The notes: generated by a model from the letters alone, not told the origin. DNA of 17,192 nt from Dichotomicrobium sp964466965 (GCA_964466965.1 CAYXPZ010000052.1:1-17192), one strand, 5' to 3'. Positions 7,371 to 15,524 are shown, counted from the stretch's first letter. Numbers and translations: made by a program.

Positions 7371-9755
7371 ATGCGTGGTACATTCCTCTCGCTGGCCCCG
7401 CTGAACCGCAAGCTGCTGCGCGATTTGTGGCATTCATGGGGTCAGGTGCTCGCCATCGCGTTGGTGATCGCCTCGGGCGTGGCGACGCTGATCCTCGCCC
7501 TCGGCGCCTATGGTTCGCTGGAAGAAACCCGGCGCGCCTATTACGAGCGTTACCGCTTCGCCGACATCTTCGCGACGGCCAAGCGTGTCCCGAACTATGT
7601 GGAAGACGAGATCGCCAAGATTTCCAGCGTGTCGAGTGTCGAGACACGTGCGGTTTCGGCTGTGTTGCTCGACATCGCTGGAATGCCTGAACCGGCCACG
7701 GGAAAGCTCATTTCGCTCCCCGAAACGGGGCAGCCGACGCTCAATCGTCTTCACATGCGCGCGGGCCGCTTGCCCGAGCCGCTATCGACGCAGGAGATAG
7801 TCGTCAGCGAAGCGTTCGCCAATGCGCACAGCTTTCGCCCCGGTGACCGGATCAGCGCCATCATCGACGGACGCAAGCGCGACCTGGTTATTGTTGGGAT
7901 CGCGCTTTCCCCGGAGTTCATTTACACGCTCGGCCCCGGCGACGTCGTGCCAGATGACCGGCGCACCGGGGTACTTTGGATGCGCTATGCCGCAGCGGCC
8001 GCCGCGCTCGACCTGGAAGGTGCGTTCAACGATGTCAGCATCAAGCTGATGAGCGGGGCGAAGCCGCAAGCAGTCATGGATCGGCTTGACCGCCTGCTGG
8101 AGCCATATGGCGGGCAAGACGCGTTCGCCCGCGAAGACCAGCAATCCCATGCGTTCATCGACGCTGAACTTCAGCAGCTTGGCGCGATGGCCTACATCAT
8201 ACCGCCGATCTTCCTGGCCGTCTCCGCCTTCCTGCTGAACATGACGCTGGCGCGGCTTATCACGCTGGAGCGCGAACAGATCGGACTGCTGAAAGCGTTG
8301 GGCTATCGCTCTCGGGCGGTCGGCCTTTACTATTTGAAGTTTGTCAGTCTGATCACGGTTCTCGGCGTCGCGATCGGTTTCGTCGCGGGCACCTGGCTTG
8401 GCCATGGGCTGACGGCGCTTTATACCGAGTTCTTCCACTTCCCGTTTCTGGTGTTTCTGCTGCCGACCGATTACTACCTCATTGCCGGCGCAGTCAGCTT
8501 CGCGGCAGCGCTTCTAGGCTCGTTGCAGGTGGTTCGCAGTGTGGTGCGCCTGCCCCCGGCCGTGGCAATGCAACCGCCGCCGCCGACCCGCTATGTCAAG
8601 ACCTGGCTCAGCCGCAGCGGGCTGACGCGCCACCTGCGCCAGTCCACGCTGATGATCGGCCGGCACATCATCCGCTTTCCGATGCGCAGCATCCTGACCA
8701 CGAGCGGCATCGCCGCGTCGGTGGCCTTGCTGATCGTTTCTTTCTTCGGGACGGACTCGGTCGACTATGTCATTGACGTGACCTTCTCGCAGACAAGTCG
8801 TCAGGATGTTTCGTTGAATTTTAACGATATCAAGAGCGCCCGGGCCGCCCACGACGTTGCCAACCTGCCGGGTGTTATGCGCGCTGAGACATATCGGAGC
8901 GTGCCGGTCACTCTAAGGCATGGCGCAAAAAGCGAGCGCGCAAGCGTGACCGGCATTCCGCCGGGCACGGCGCTGACCCAACTGCTTGATCCAAGCTTTC
9001 GGCGCATGGAAGTGCCCGATATCGGCATCGTGCTGTCGGAAATGCTGGCGGATATCCTCGAAGTCCGGCGCGGCGAGATGGTGCGCGTTGCGTTCAAGAC
9101 GGGACGGCGGCGCGAGGTGATGCTGCCGGTAACGGGCATCAGCCAGGCGTTTCTGGGGCTGAGCGCGCACATAGATCTGGCGCTGCTGAACGACCTGATG
9201 AGGGACGCGCAGGTGGTCTCCGGCGCACATCTCAAGGTGGATGAGACCGAGCTGCCCGCCCTTTACGAAGCGGTGAAGCAGACCCCTGCGGTCTCTTCCA
9301 TCGCGCTTCTAAACAAATCGCGACAATCCTTCCGCGACACGCTGGCCGAGAACATCAACACGATGACCGCCGTGTTTATCGCGTTATCAGCGACCATTGC
9401 GTTCGGCGTCGTCTACAACAGCGTGCGCATTCAACTCTCCGAGCGGGGACGCGAGCTGGCCAGCCTGCGCATCCTCGGATTCACGCAGGGCGAGGTGATG
9501 CTGATCCTGTTCGGCGAGATCATCGTGCTGCTGCTGATTGCGATACCCATTGGCTGGATGGCGGGGTACATTCTCGCTGGCATGGTCGCCGCCGGCATGG
9601 AGACGGAACTCTATCGCGTCCCGCTGATCGTCGACCGGGACACGTACGCCAAAGCGGCGCTCGTCGCGATCGTCTCGACACTGGCCTCGGCAGTGATCAT
9701 GCGCTGGCGGATCGCCCGGATGGACTTGATCGCGGTGCTGAAGACGAGGGCATGA
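7371..9755 (+). CDS. ABC exporter permease with two FtsX modules, 794 aa
   Basis: The inner-membrane permease partner of the preceding ATPase. It is an internally duplicated protein. The first half has a helix at about 24-46, a periplasmic domain (about 47-270) and three helices (about 275-297, 324-346, 368-390). The second half repeats this with a helix at 441-460, a periplasmic domain (461-660) and helices at about 663-683, 710-735 and 759-779. Both FtsX modules carry the cytoplasmic motif after their first helix (EREQIGLLKALGY at 300-312; SERGRELASLRILGF at 690-704). One chain with eight helices can thus replace the usual permease dimer. The ATG at 7371 has GAGGTGG 7 bases upstream, overlapping the end of the ATPase gene. 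In this family, movement of the periplasmic domains drives export or lipid/lipoprotein extraction rather than classical transport. Confidence 0.92.
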   Translation: MRGTFLSLAPLNRKLLRDLWHSWGQVLAIALVIASGVATLILALGAYGSLEETRRAYYERYRFADIFATAKRVPNYVEDEIAKISSVSSVETRAVSAVLLDIAGMPEPATGKLISLPETGQPTLNRLHMRAGRLPEPLSTQEIVVSEAFANAHSFRPGDRISAIIDGRKRDLVIVGIALSPEFIYTLGPGDVVPDDRRTGVLWMRYAAAAAALDLEGAFNDVSIKLMSGAKPQAVMDRLDRLLEPYGGQDAFAREDQQSHAFIDAELQQLGAMAYIIPPIFLAVSAFLLNMTLARLITLEREQIGLLKALGYRSRAVGLYYLKFVSLITVLGVAIGFVAGTWLGHGLTALYTEFFHFPFLVFLLPTDYYLIAGAVSFAAALLGSLQVVRSVVRLPPAVAMQPPPPTRYVKTWLSRSGLTRHLRQSTLMIGRHIIRFPMRSILTTSGIAASVALLIVSFFGTDSVDYVIDVTFSQTSRQDVSLNFNDIKSARAAHDVANLPGVMRAETYRSVPVTLRHGAKSERASVTGIPPGTALTQLLDPSFRRMEVPDIGIVLSEMLADILEVRRGEMVRVAFKTGRRREVMLPVTGISQAFLGLSAHIDLALLNDLMRDAQVVSGAHLKVDETELPALYEAVKQTPAVSSIALLNKSRQSFRDTLAENINTMTAVFIALSATIAFGVVYNSVRIQLSERGRELASLRILGFTQGEVMLILFGEIIVLLLIAIPIGWMAGYILAGMVAAGMETELYRVPLIVDRDTYAKAALVAIVSTLASAVIMRWRIARMDLIAVLKTRA

Positions 9756-9756
9756 G

Positions 9757-10968
9757 ATGGGGAAAGCCTGGCGCAAACGCTTCGCTTGGGCGGTGCTCGC
9801 GGCCAGCGCGGCTGCGCTGATTGCCTATGGGTTCTGGCCGAATGCCTTGCCCGTCGATACCGCCACTCTGGGACGCGGTGATGTCGTCGTGACCGTCGAG
9901 GACGAAGGAGTATCGCAGGTTCGCGAGGTCTACAGCGTGTCTTCGCCGATCGCTGGAACGGTGCAACGTTCGCCTGTGGAAGTCGGCGATCCGGTGCAGA
10001 AGCGCGAAACGGTCGTTGCATCAATCCTGCCATCAGTCGCCGGCTTCCTGGACGATCGAACGGTGCAGATGCGCCGCGCGGCGGTGAAGGCGGCGGAAGC
10101 TTCGCTTGAACTCGCCAAGGCCAAACTGGAGCGCGCCGAGAGTATGGCCGACTACTGGACGAAGCAGTTGGAGCGGCTGGAAAGGCTGGAGGTGGGCAAG
10201 ACCGTCACCGAACGGACGCTTGATGAAACCCGCATGGAGGCGCGCGCGCATCTGGCGGCCGTGCGTAGCGCACAGGCCGAAGTGAGCTTGCGCGAAAAAG
10301 AGCTGGAGCAGGCCAAGGCGGCGCTGCTTGATCCGCCCGCCGTCTATTCTGGCGGCGAGTCGCGCTGCTGCCTGAAGGTCCCCGCGCCGGAGAGCGGCGT
10401 TGTGCTGGACATCCATAACGAGAGCGAGACCGTGGTGCAGCCGGGCGCGCCGCTGCTCGACATCGGCGATCCGCGGGATCTGGAAATCGTTGCCGAACTG
10501 CTGTCGCGCGATGCGGTAAAGGTCCGGGTCGGCGCGCGCGCGATTATTAATGCCTGGGGCGGCCCGCCGCTGCGGGCGCGCGTGCGGCGCATCGACCGCT
10601 CGGGCTTCGAGGAAGTGTCCGCGCTGGGCATCGAGGAACAGCGTGTGAAGGTCTGGCTCGACATCACCTCGGCACCGGAAGAGTGGGAACAGCTCGGTCA
10701 CGACTACCGCGTGATTGTGCGGATCGTGGTCAATGAGCAGACTGACGTGCTGCGCGTCCCGGTCAGCGCGCTGTTCCGGCGCGGGGAGGACTGGGCGGTG
10801 TTCGTGCGCGAGGAGGGTCGCGCGCAGCTGCGCACGATCGCGCTGGGCGCGCGCAATTTCGAGTGGGCGCAGGTAACGGACGGGCTTGCCGAGGGCACAG
10901 AGGTTATTCTGTACCCCAGCGACCGGATCAGCAACGGCGTCCGCGTTGTCCAGCGCGAAGCCGAATAA
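9757..10968 (+). CDS. HlyD/MacA-type periplasmic adaptor of the ABC exporter, 403 aa
   Basis: A membrane-fusion (adaptor) protein expected to link the ABC permease to an outer-membrane channel. It has one N-terminal anchor helix (about 9-27), a first lipoyl half (about 56-96, SSPIAGTVQ), a long charged alpha-hairpin or coiled coil (about 104-190), a second lipoyl half (about 205-240, VPAPESGVV), a beta-barrel region (about 240-330) and a C-terminal membrane-proximal domain. LGIEEQRVKVWLDI (290-303) is characteristic of a DevB/MacA-like subgroup. Two adjacent cysteines (204-205) stand just before the second lipoyl half, which is unusual for a periplasmic adaptor. The ATG at 9757 lies one base after the permease stop, with GAGG upstream. 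No outer-membrane factor (TolC-like) gene is present, so a shared one is presumably used. Confidence 0.9.
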   Translation: MGKAWRKRFAWAVLAASAAALIAYGFWPNALPVDTATLGRGDVVVTVEDEGVSQVREVYSVSSPIAGTVQRSPVEVGDPVQKRETVVASILPSVAGFLDDRTVQMRRAAVKAAEASLELAKAKLERAESMADYWTKQLERLERLEVGKTVTERTLDETRMEARAHLAAVRSAQAEVSLREKELEQAKAALLDPPAVYSGGESRCCLKVPAPESGVVLDIHNESETVVQPGAPLLDIGDPRDLEIVAELLSRDAVKVRVGARAIINAWGGPPLRARVRRIDRSGFEEVSALGIEEQRVKVWLDITSAPEEWEQLGHDYRVIVRIVVNEQTDVLRVPVSALFRRGEDWAVFVREEGRAQLRTIALGARNFEWAQVTDGLAEGTEVILYPSDRISNGVRVVQREAE

Positions 10969-11060
10969 CCCCTAGCAACAGTTGGTTGTGGCAGACCTCG
11001 CGTGCGATAGATGTTAATCTGCATCTGTGCATCTTTGAAGCAGTATGATCGGGAGCCTTT

Positions 11061-11996
11061 ATGAGTTGGAATCCCGCCCTTGAACCTGTCTGCCCCTCAG
11101 CCGACGATCTCGACCGCATCGAAACCATCATCGTACCACGCGCCCGCGACATCGGCGGCTTCGAGGTGCGCCGCGCACTGCCCTCACCGAAGCGGCAGAT
11201 GGTCGGACCATTCATCTTCTTCGACCAGATGGGGCCGGCCGATTTCCTGACCGGCAATGGCATCGACGTGCGCCCGCATCCGCATATCGGGCTGGCGACG
11301 GTGACCTATCTCTATCGTGGTGAGTTTCAACATCGTGACTCGCTCGGCACCGACCAGATGATCTATCCCGGCGAGGTCAACTGGATGATCGCCGGGCATG
11401 GCGTCACCCATTCCGAGCGCACCAGCGCTGAAACGCGGGCGCAGCCGCACAAGCTGTTCGGCATCCAGACCTGGGTGGCGTTGCCGGAGGCGCACGAGGA
11501 AACCGGCGCCGGCTTTGAACACTATGACAAGCAGGCGCTTCCCTATTTCGACGTCGAAGGCAAGCAGATCCGTCTCATTATTGGTGAGGCCTACGGCGAG
11601 CGCGCGCCCGTCAAGACCTTTTCAGACATGTTCTATGCCGATGCAGACCTGAAGCCGGGCGCAATGCTGCCGCTGCCCGACAATCACGAGGACCGCGGTG
11701 TCTACGTCGTTGAAGGGGCGATCGAGGTGGGCGGCGATACGTTCGAGAGCGGGCGCATGATGGTGTTCCGCCCCGGCGATCGCATCAGCGTGAAGGCTGG
11801 CCCGGCGGGCGCGCGGCTGATCTTGCTGGGCGGCGAGACGCTCAGCGGCCCGCGCTATATCTGGTGGAATTTCGTGGCCTCGTCGCGCGAGAAGATCGAG
11901 CATGCCAAGCACGCTTGGGCCGCGGGCGACTGGGCGCATGGCCGTTTTCAGCTGCCGCCGGGGGACACCGACGAATTCATCCCGCTACCCGAATGA
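11061..11996 (+). CDS. Pirin family protein, 311 aa
   Basis: A cytoplasmic bicupin of the pirin family. The N-terminal cupin has the four expected metal ligands: H73 and H75 in RPHPHIGLAT, then H117 and E119 in AGHGVTHSER. These correspond to the iron site of human pirin and of quercetinase-active bacterial homologues. The C-terminal cupin (about 175-275) includes a conserved-looking GVYVVEGAIEVGGD stretch and the family motif RYIWWNFVASS near 274-284. The ATG at 11061 has GGGAG about 5 bases upstream. The DUF427 gene follows after 7 bases, implying co-transcription. Family assignment is secure. The role (quercetin 2,3-dioxygenase activity, redox sensing or regulation of central metabolism) differs between homologues and cannot be settled here. 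Confidence 0.93.
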   Translation: MSWNPALEPVCPSADDLDRIETIIVPRARDIGGFEVRRALPSPKRQMVGPFIFFDQMGPADFLTGNGIDVRPHPHIGLATVTYLYRGEFQHRDSLGTDQMIYPGEVNWMIAGHGVTHSERTSAETRAQPHKLFGIQTWVALPEAHEETGAGFEHYDKQALPYFDVEGKQIRLIIGEAYGERAPVKTFSDMFYADADLKPGAMLPLPDNHEDRGVYVVEGAIEVGGDTFESGRMMVFRPGDRISVKAGPAGARLILLGGETLSGPRYIWWNFVASSREKIEHAKHAWAAGDWAHGRFQLPPGDTDEFIPLPE

Positions 11997-12003
11997 GGAC
12001 CGC

Positions 12004-12552
12004 ATGACGATCATTCAGCCCAACGCGATGGTGCAGCGCGCGCGCGAGCACTGGCGCTACGACGGCGGCGCGCGCCCGCCCTTTGCCGAAGTGCCGGGGC
12101 CGGGGCAGGAGTCCGTCTGGGATTTCCCGCGCCCGCCGCGCATAGAGCCGACAGACAAGCCTCTGCGTGTTCTGCTCGGTGAAACGGAACTGGCGAACAC
12201 GACGCGCGGAATACGGGTGCTGGAGACGGCCGGCGCGCCGACCTTTTACGTCCCGCCCGATGACGTGAACACGGAGCTGTTGCGCCGCACAGGCAACCGC
12301 TACCACTGTGAGTGGAAGGGCATCTCCGAGGAACTCGCCGCCGATGGCGTGGAGCCGGCCGGCTGGGTGTTGACACAGGCTTATCCCGAGTTTCGCGAGC
12401 TGCTCGGCTGGTACGCCTTTTACCCTCAGGCGCTCGCCTGCTATGTCGGCGATGAACGCGTCGAAAGCCAGCCAGGCGGCTATTACGGCGGCTGGGTGAC
12501 GGCAGATATCGTCGGGCCGATCAAGGGGACGGTGGGCAGCGAAAACTGGTGA
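12004..12552 (+). CDS. DUF427 domain protein, 182 aa
   Basis: A soluble protein with a DUF427 domain at about residues 54-150. The recognisable elements are LRVLLGETELANTTRGIRVLE near the start, then YVPPDDVNTELL and a YHCEWKG strand (about 98-104), with YAFYPQALACYV closing the domain. The function of DUF427 is not established in general. The frame is open further upstream inside pirin, but I chose the ATG at 12004 because GAGGA lies directly upstream and the gap from the pirin stop is only 7 bases. The tail after the domain is glycine- and tyrosine-rich (PGGYYGGWV). Co-transcription with pirin is likely; no biochemical link between the two is visible. Confidence 0.85.
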   Translation: MTIIQPNAMVQRAREHWRYDGGARPPFAEVPGPGQESVWDFPRPPRIEPTDKPLRVLLGETELANTTRGIRVLETAGAPTFYVPPDDVNTELLRRTGNRYHCEWKGISEELAADGVEPAGWVLTQAYPEFRELLGWYAFYPQALACYVGDERVESQPGGYYGGWVTADIVGPIKGTVGSENW

Positions 12553-12629
12553 GCCTATTCGCGCCGTCACACAACATACACGCCTGCCGGGCATAGTCGC
12601 GCATATCCGCAGCCGGGGGAGTAAGGCGA

Positions 12630-13148
12630 GTGACCGGAATCTGGGAGGCCGTGCTTGCCTTCGTGCGCGATCATGAGGCGTATCTGCTGCCGATCGCCTT
12701 CGTGATCTGCATGGCCGAGTCGGTGATCGTCGTCTCACTGTTCGTGCCCAGCACCATCATCCTGCTCGCCTCTTCCACCCTGCTGGGCGCAAGCGGCGTC
12801 GGCATCGCTGCGCTCTGGATCGCTTCTGGGTTGGGCGCGGCGGTCGGCGACTGGGTGTCCTATGGGCTCGGCCGGTTCACCTATCGTGAATTCAAGGACG
12901 GTTGGCCGTTTTATCAGCATCGGCGCACGGTCGCGCGCGGCAGGCTGTTTTTCGCACAGTGGGGGTGGGCCAGCATGTTCATCGCGCGGTTCATGGGGCC
13001 GCTGCGCTCGTTCACGCCGCTGGTGGCGGGAATTTGCCGAATGCCACTGTTGCCATTCGGGCTGGCGAGCCTGGCTTCCGCCTTTGTTTGGGCGGCGGCG
13101 GTGCTGGCGCCGACGGGTATCGGCGCGGGCTTTCTGCTCGGCCGTTAG
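12630..13148 (+). CDS. DedA family inner-membrane protein, 172 aa
   Basis: A polytopic inner-membrane protein of the DedA/SNARE-associated (VTT) family; members act in lipid carrier recycling, proton-linked transport and membrane homeostasis. Typical elements are present: the early acidic residue E30 followed by FVPS (38-41), GDWVSYGLGR (73-82) and the signature segment ARFMGPLRSFTPLVAGICRM (119-138) with both arginines R120 and R126. At 172 residues it is shorter than E. coli DedA proteins (about 200-220) but contains the full core. The start is a GTG at 12630 with GGGGGA and AAGG upstream. It lies 77 bases after the DUF427 gene on the same strand and may be in the same transcript. Its stop is 16 bases from that of the convergent MRJP gene. 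Confidence 0.88.
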   Translation: MTGIWEAVLAFVRDHEAYLLPIAFVICMAESVIVVSLFVPSTIILLASSTLLGASGVGIAALWIASGLGAAVGDWVSYGLGRFTYREFKDGWPFYQHRRTVARGRLFFAQWGWASMFIARFMGPLRSFTPLVAGICRMPLLPFGLASLASAFVWAAAVLAPTGIGAGFLLGR

Positions 13149-13164
13149 TTGCGTCTCATGTGCG

Positions 13165-14226
13165 TTATTGCTCCGAGATCCGCACAATCAGGAATGGCTT
13201 TTCTGCGCCAGCTTCCCCGCCGTTAAAGGGCGCTGCACGGTTCAGCTGATTGATCGTTGCAACCACACTGCCGTCCGGGGCGACGTATAGGCCATCCGGC
13301 CAGACAAGACGCGGATCCTGAACCCATATGCGCGTTCCCTCCGCATCGGCGATGCTAATAGCGTTCTTCGCGACATTGGTGATGTAAACGCGTCCATTGT
13401 TGCCCACGGCGATTCCGTCGCTTGCGGGCTTGTCAGCATAAAGCTCGATCGTCTCGATGATCTCGGTCTCCGGCTTGGCGAAATCACCGAGGATCGTCGT
13501 CCTGACGCGATATATCGGGCCTGGATTGAGCGTGGAGAAATACACCCATTCGTCGCGCGGATCGACGGCGATCGGGTTGAGACCGAGTTCAACGGGATGG
13601 CTCTCGCCGTCGTCGTCCGTAAAAGTCAGCGGAGCACCCTCGGCTTTCATCACCGAGCCCGGCTTGGGCTGAAGATATGCGTGCCCTTGCAACAGCCGCC
13701 GCGTCTGCCCGGTTTTCAGATCGACGACGACAATTGCGGGTTTGCTCTCCCCGACTATACCCGCGCGGGACATGTCGGCAATGAAGGCGACATCGCGCTT
13801 TTCGTCGATGGCGAAATCCTGATGAAACGAATTCTCAACGCTTGCCTCTTTGGGCAGGTAATGAACCGCGGCCAACCGATCGGCTTCGGTGTCCCAGCCG
13901 AGAAGCTTGGGCGAGGTCTCGGCGCTGCCCATATCGAGGATCCAAACCGTCCCGTCCGCATCCACCTGAACCCCGATTACGGCCGCGAAGGCGCGCGACA
14001 CCGCCACATTCGGAAACGGCACAGCCTGTCCGTTCACGAGCCGCATCACCTTGAACTCCGGCGCGTCGAACGGATGATTGCTGAAATAGATGGTTCCGTC
14101 CGGTCCCACCGCCGGGTTGCCGGGCCGGGTATCAAATTCGCCCAACACCACGATCTGCGGTTCAGCCTGGGCCGTTGGTGCCAGCAAAAGCAGTCCAAAA
14201 ATCAGGCTCACAAACGTGTGCTTCAT
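13165..14226 (-). CDS. Secreted major royal jelly protein (MRJP/yellow) family beta-propeller, 353 aa
   Basis: A periplasmic or secreted protein with a Sec signal peptide (MKHTFVSLIFGLLLLAPTAQA, cleavage probably after AQA at 19-21). The mature part is a six-bladed-propeller type sequence. Blade-like repeats are PAVGPDGTIYFSN, GVQVDADGTVWILDMG, SFHQDFAIDEKRDVAFIADMS, NPIAVDPRDEWVYFSTL, SDGIAVGNNGRVYITNV and WPDGLYVAPDGSVVATINQLNR. The HQDFAID...AFIADMS and PDGLYVAPDG...INQLNR elements are characteristic of the bacterial MRJP/yellow family, related in fold to SMP-30 lactonases. I chose the ATG at 14226 because AGGA lies 7 bases upstream and the signal peptide starts there; the frame extends upstream to 14334. 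The adjacent ATG at 14229 is an alternative. It follows the binding-protein gene across a 104-base gap with a hairpin. Ligand and enzymatic role are unknown. Confidence 0.85.
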   Translation of the reverse strand: MKHTFVSLIFGLLLLAPTAQAEPQIVVLGEFDTRPGNPAVGPDGTIYFSNHPFDAPEFKVMRLVNGQAVPFPNVAVSRAFAAVIGVQVDADGTVWILDMGSAETSPKLLGWDTEADRLAAVHYLPKEASVENSFHQDFAIDEKRDVAFIADMSRAGIVGESKPAIVVVDLKTGQTRRLLQGHAYLQPKPGSVMKAEGAPLTFTDDDGESHPVELGLNPIAVDPRDEWVYFSTLNPGPIYRVRTTILGDFAKPETEIIETIELYADKPASDGIAVGNNGRVYITNVAKNAISIADAEGTRIWVQDPRLVWPDGLYVAPDGSVVATINQLNRAAPFNGGEAGAEKPFLIVRISEQ

Positions 14227-14297
14227 CATTTGATCCTGTTTGGCGTTGAGCAGGAGGCGGTGAGTGCTTCTTGAACCGGATTTGTTTCGGAGGAATC

Positions 14298-14322
14298 GGG
14301 CGGGGTTCAGGCCACCCCGCCC
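14298..14322 (-). terminator. Strong GC hairpin between the binding-protein and MRJP genes
   Basis: GGGCGGGGT (14298-14306) and ACCCCGCCC (14314-14322) are perfect 9-bp inverted copies around a 7-base loop. On the minus strand the hairpin begins 8 bases after the binding-protein stop and lies about 70 bases before the MRJP start. There is no T-run after it (GATTCCTCC follows), so a full intrinsic terminator is unlikely. The position matches hairpins that protect the 3' end of highly expressed binding-protein messages while allowing lower expression of the next gene, as at malE-malF. Confidence 0.6.
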
Positions 14323-14330
14323 AAACAGCC

Positions 14331-15524
14331 TCATTCGATGATCCCAACATCCACGATTTTGCCGTCCTGGATCTCCCAGTGGCCGATCGTGCCAGGCACG
14401 TCACCACTGTCGTCAAAATCCACTGAGCCGGCCGCGCCTTCATAGTTGATGTTCTGGCCCTCCGCGAGCAGCTTCACCGCTTTCTCCCATTCGCCCGGCA
14501 GGATCACCTCACCCGGCGGATTGGCGACGTCGCGCAGGTTGTCGCGGATCGCTTCTGGATCGGTCGAGCCTGCCTTCTGAGCCGCTAGCGCGATGACCAT
14601 CGCCGCGTCATAGGCTGTGTCATAGTAAGGCTTGCCCGGCAGGTCGCCATACTCGGCAATGTAGGCCTCGCGGAACACGCGCAGGCCTTCGGTGTCCCGC
14701 GACTGCGGCACCGTACCGAACGCGCCGTTCAAAAATTGCGCGCCAACACGGTCGATAATTTCCGGGGCTTTCATGCCATCGGTGAAGATGAACTTGCTGA
14801 GATATCCGCCTTCAAGCGACTGGCGCAGAATCACGCTGCCGCTTTCCGGATAGCCGATCAGCACCAGCGCTTCGGCGTTATTCCGGGCGGCCCGCTGCAG
14901 TTCGCCGCGATAGGACGCTTGTCCCTGCTCGAAAGCGATAGCGGCTGATACTTCGCCACTGAACGCCTCGGTGAAGGCATCCGCCAGCCCTTGGCCGTAA
15001 TCATTGTTCACGTACAAAATACTGACGTTGGAGAAGCCTTCTCGGGTCACAAGATCGGCCAGCGCCACGCCCTGATACGCGTCGGACGGCACAGAGCGGA
15101 ACAGCAAATCATCGTCTTCCAGAGTAGTGATGGTCGGCGATGTCGAGGCGTTGGAGATCTGCGGGACGCTCTCGCGGCTGGTCACCGTCTTGGCAACCGG
15201 GATCGTCACGCCCGACGACAGCGCACCGACGATCGCATGCACCCCGTCGACATTGATGAGTTTCTGCGCTGCATCGACGCCAGCCTGCGGCTTGGTCTGC
15301 GTGTCAGCAATGACGACTTCCACCGGTTCGCCATTGACGCCGCCGGCTGCGTTGATCTGCTTGACGGCGAACTGGACGCCGGTCAGGTCCGCCTCGCCGT
15401 AAGCTTGGAGATCACCGGTCATCGGCATCAGCGCGCCGATCTTGAGCGGCTCGGCCTGCGCGTGCGCGGCCACTGCGACACCGACCGCCGCAGCGGCCAG
15501 CACCTGTAGGAAACGCATCCTCAT
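14331..15524 (-). CDS. livK: Periplasmic substrate-binding protein of a branched-chain amino acid-type (HAAT) ABC importer, 397 aa
   Basis: A type I periplasmic binding protein (LivJ/LivK-like, PF13458 type). It has a Sec signal peptide (about 1-24, cleavage after AQA) and a mature start EPLKIGALMPMTGDLQAYG, typical of the family. Two Rossmann-like lobes follow; ligand-contact segments include GALSSGVT (100-107) and SNASTSP (124-130), and the lobe-2 start is VSILYVNNDYGQG (167-179). The ATG at 15524 has a strong GGGAGGT about 7 bases upstream. It is divergent from the livG/livF-like ATPase genes, with which it would form one importer. HAAT binding proteins carry many ligands (branched-chain amino acids, amides, urea, aromatic acids), so the symbol denotes family and not a proven substrate. 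Confidence 0.9.
   Translation of the reverse strand: MRMRFLQVLAAAAVGVAVAAHAQAEPLKIGALMPMTGDLQAYGEADLTGVQFAVKQINAAGGVNGEPVEVVIADTQTKPQAGVDAAQKLINVDGVHAIVGALSSGVTIPVAKTVTSRESVPQISNASTSPTITTLEDDDLLFRSVPSDAYQGVALADLVTREGFSNVSILYVNNDYGQGLADAFTEAFSGEVSAAIAFEQGQASYRGELQRAARNNAEALVLIGYPESGSVILRQSLEGGYLSKFIFTDGMKAPEIIDRVGAQFLNGAFGTVPQSRDTEGLRVFREAYIAEYGDLPGKPYYDTAYDAAMVIALAAQKAGSTDPEAIRDNLRDVANPPGEVILPGEWEKAVKLLAEGQNINYEGAAGSVDFDDSGDVPGTIGHWEIQDGKIVDVGIIE

Noticed and set aside
7782..8438. A 218-codon minus-strand open frame within the exporter permease gene
   Set aside because: It is antisense to a continuous, motif-bearing membrane protein; the strongly Arg/Asp/Gln-rich composition marks a shadow.
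10033..10701. A 222-codon minus-strand open frame opposite the adaptor gene
   Set aside because: It is antisense to the coiled-coil and lipoyl regions of a recognised adaptor; the repeated Leu/Gln/Arg pattern mirrors the coiled coil on the other strand.
11902..12003. A 34-residue extension of the DUF427 protein reaching into pirin
   Set aside because: It lies wholly within the pirin coding sequence in another frame and lacks a ribosome-binding site. The ATG at 12004 follows GAGGA.
11977..12738. A 253-codon minus-strand open frame across the DUF427 gene and the start of dedA
   Set aside because: It overlaps two recognised genes in antisense, and the translation is Arg/Ala-rich low-complexity text typical of a shadow frame.
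13597..14274. A 225-codon plus-strand open frame opposite the MRJP gene
   Set aside because: The opposite strand has a clear signal peptide and propeller repeats. This frame has no Shine-Dalgarno or recognisable domain.
14230..14334. A 36-residue N-terminal extension of the MRJP protein from the ATG at 14334
   Set aside because: It would overlap the binding-protein stop, translate through the hairpin and bury the signal peptide. The ATG at 14226 with AGGA upstream gives a normal secreted protein.
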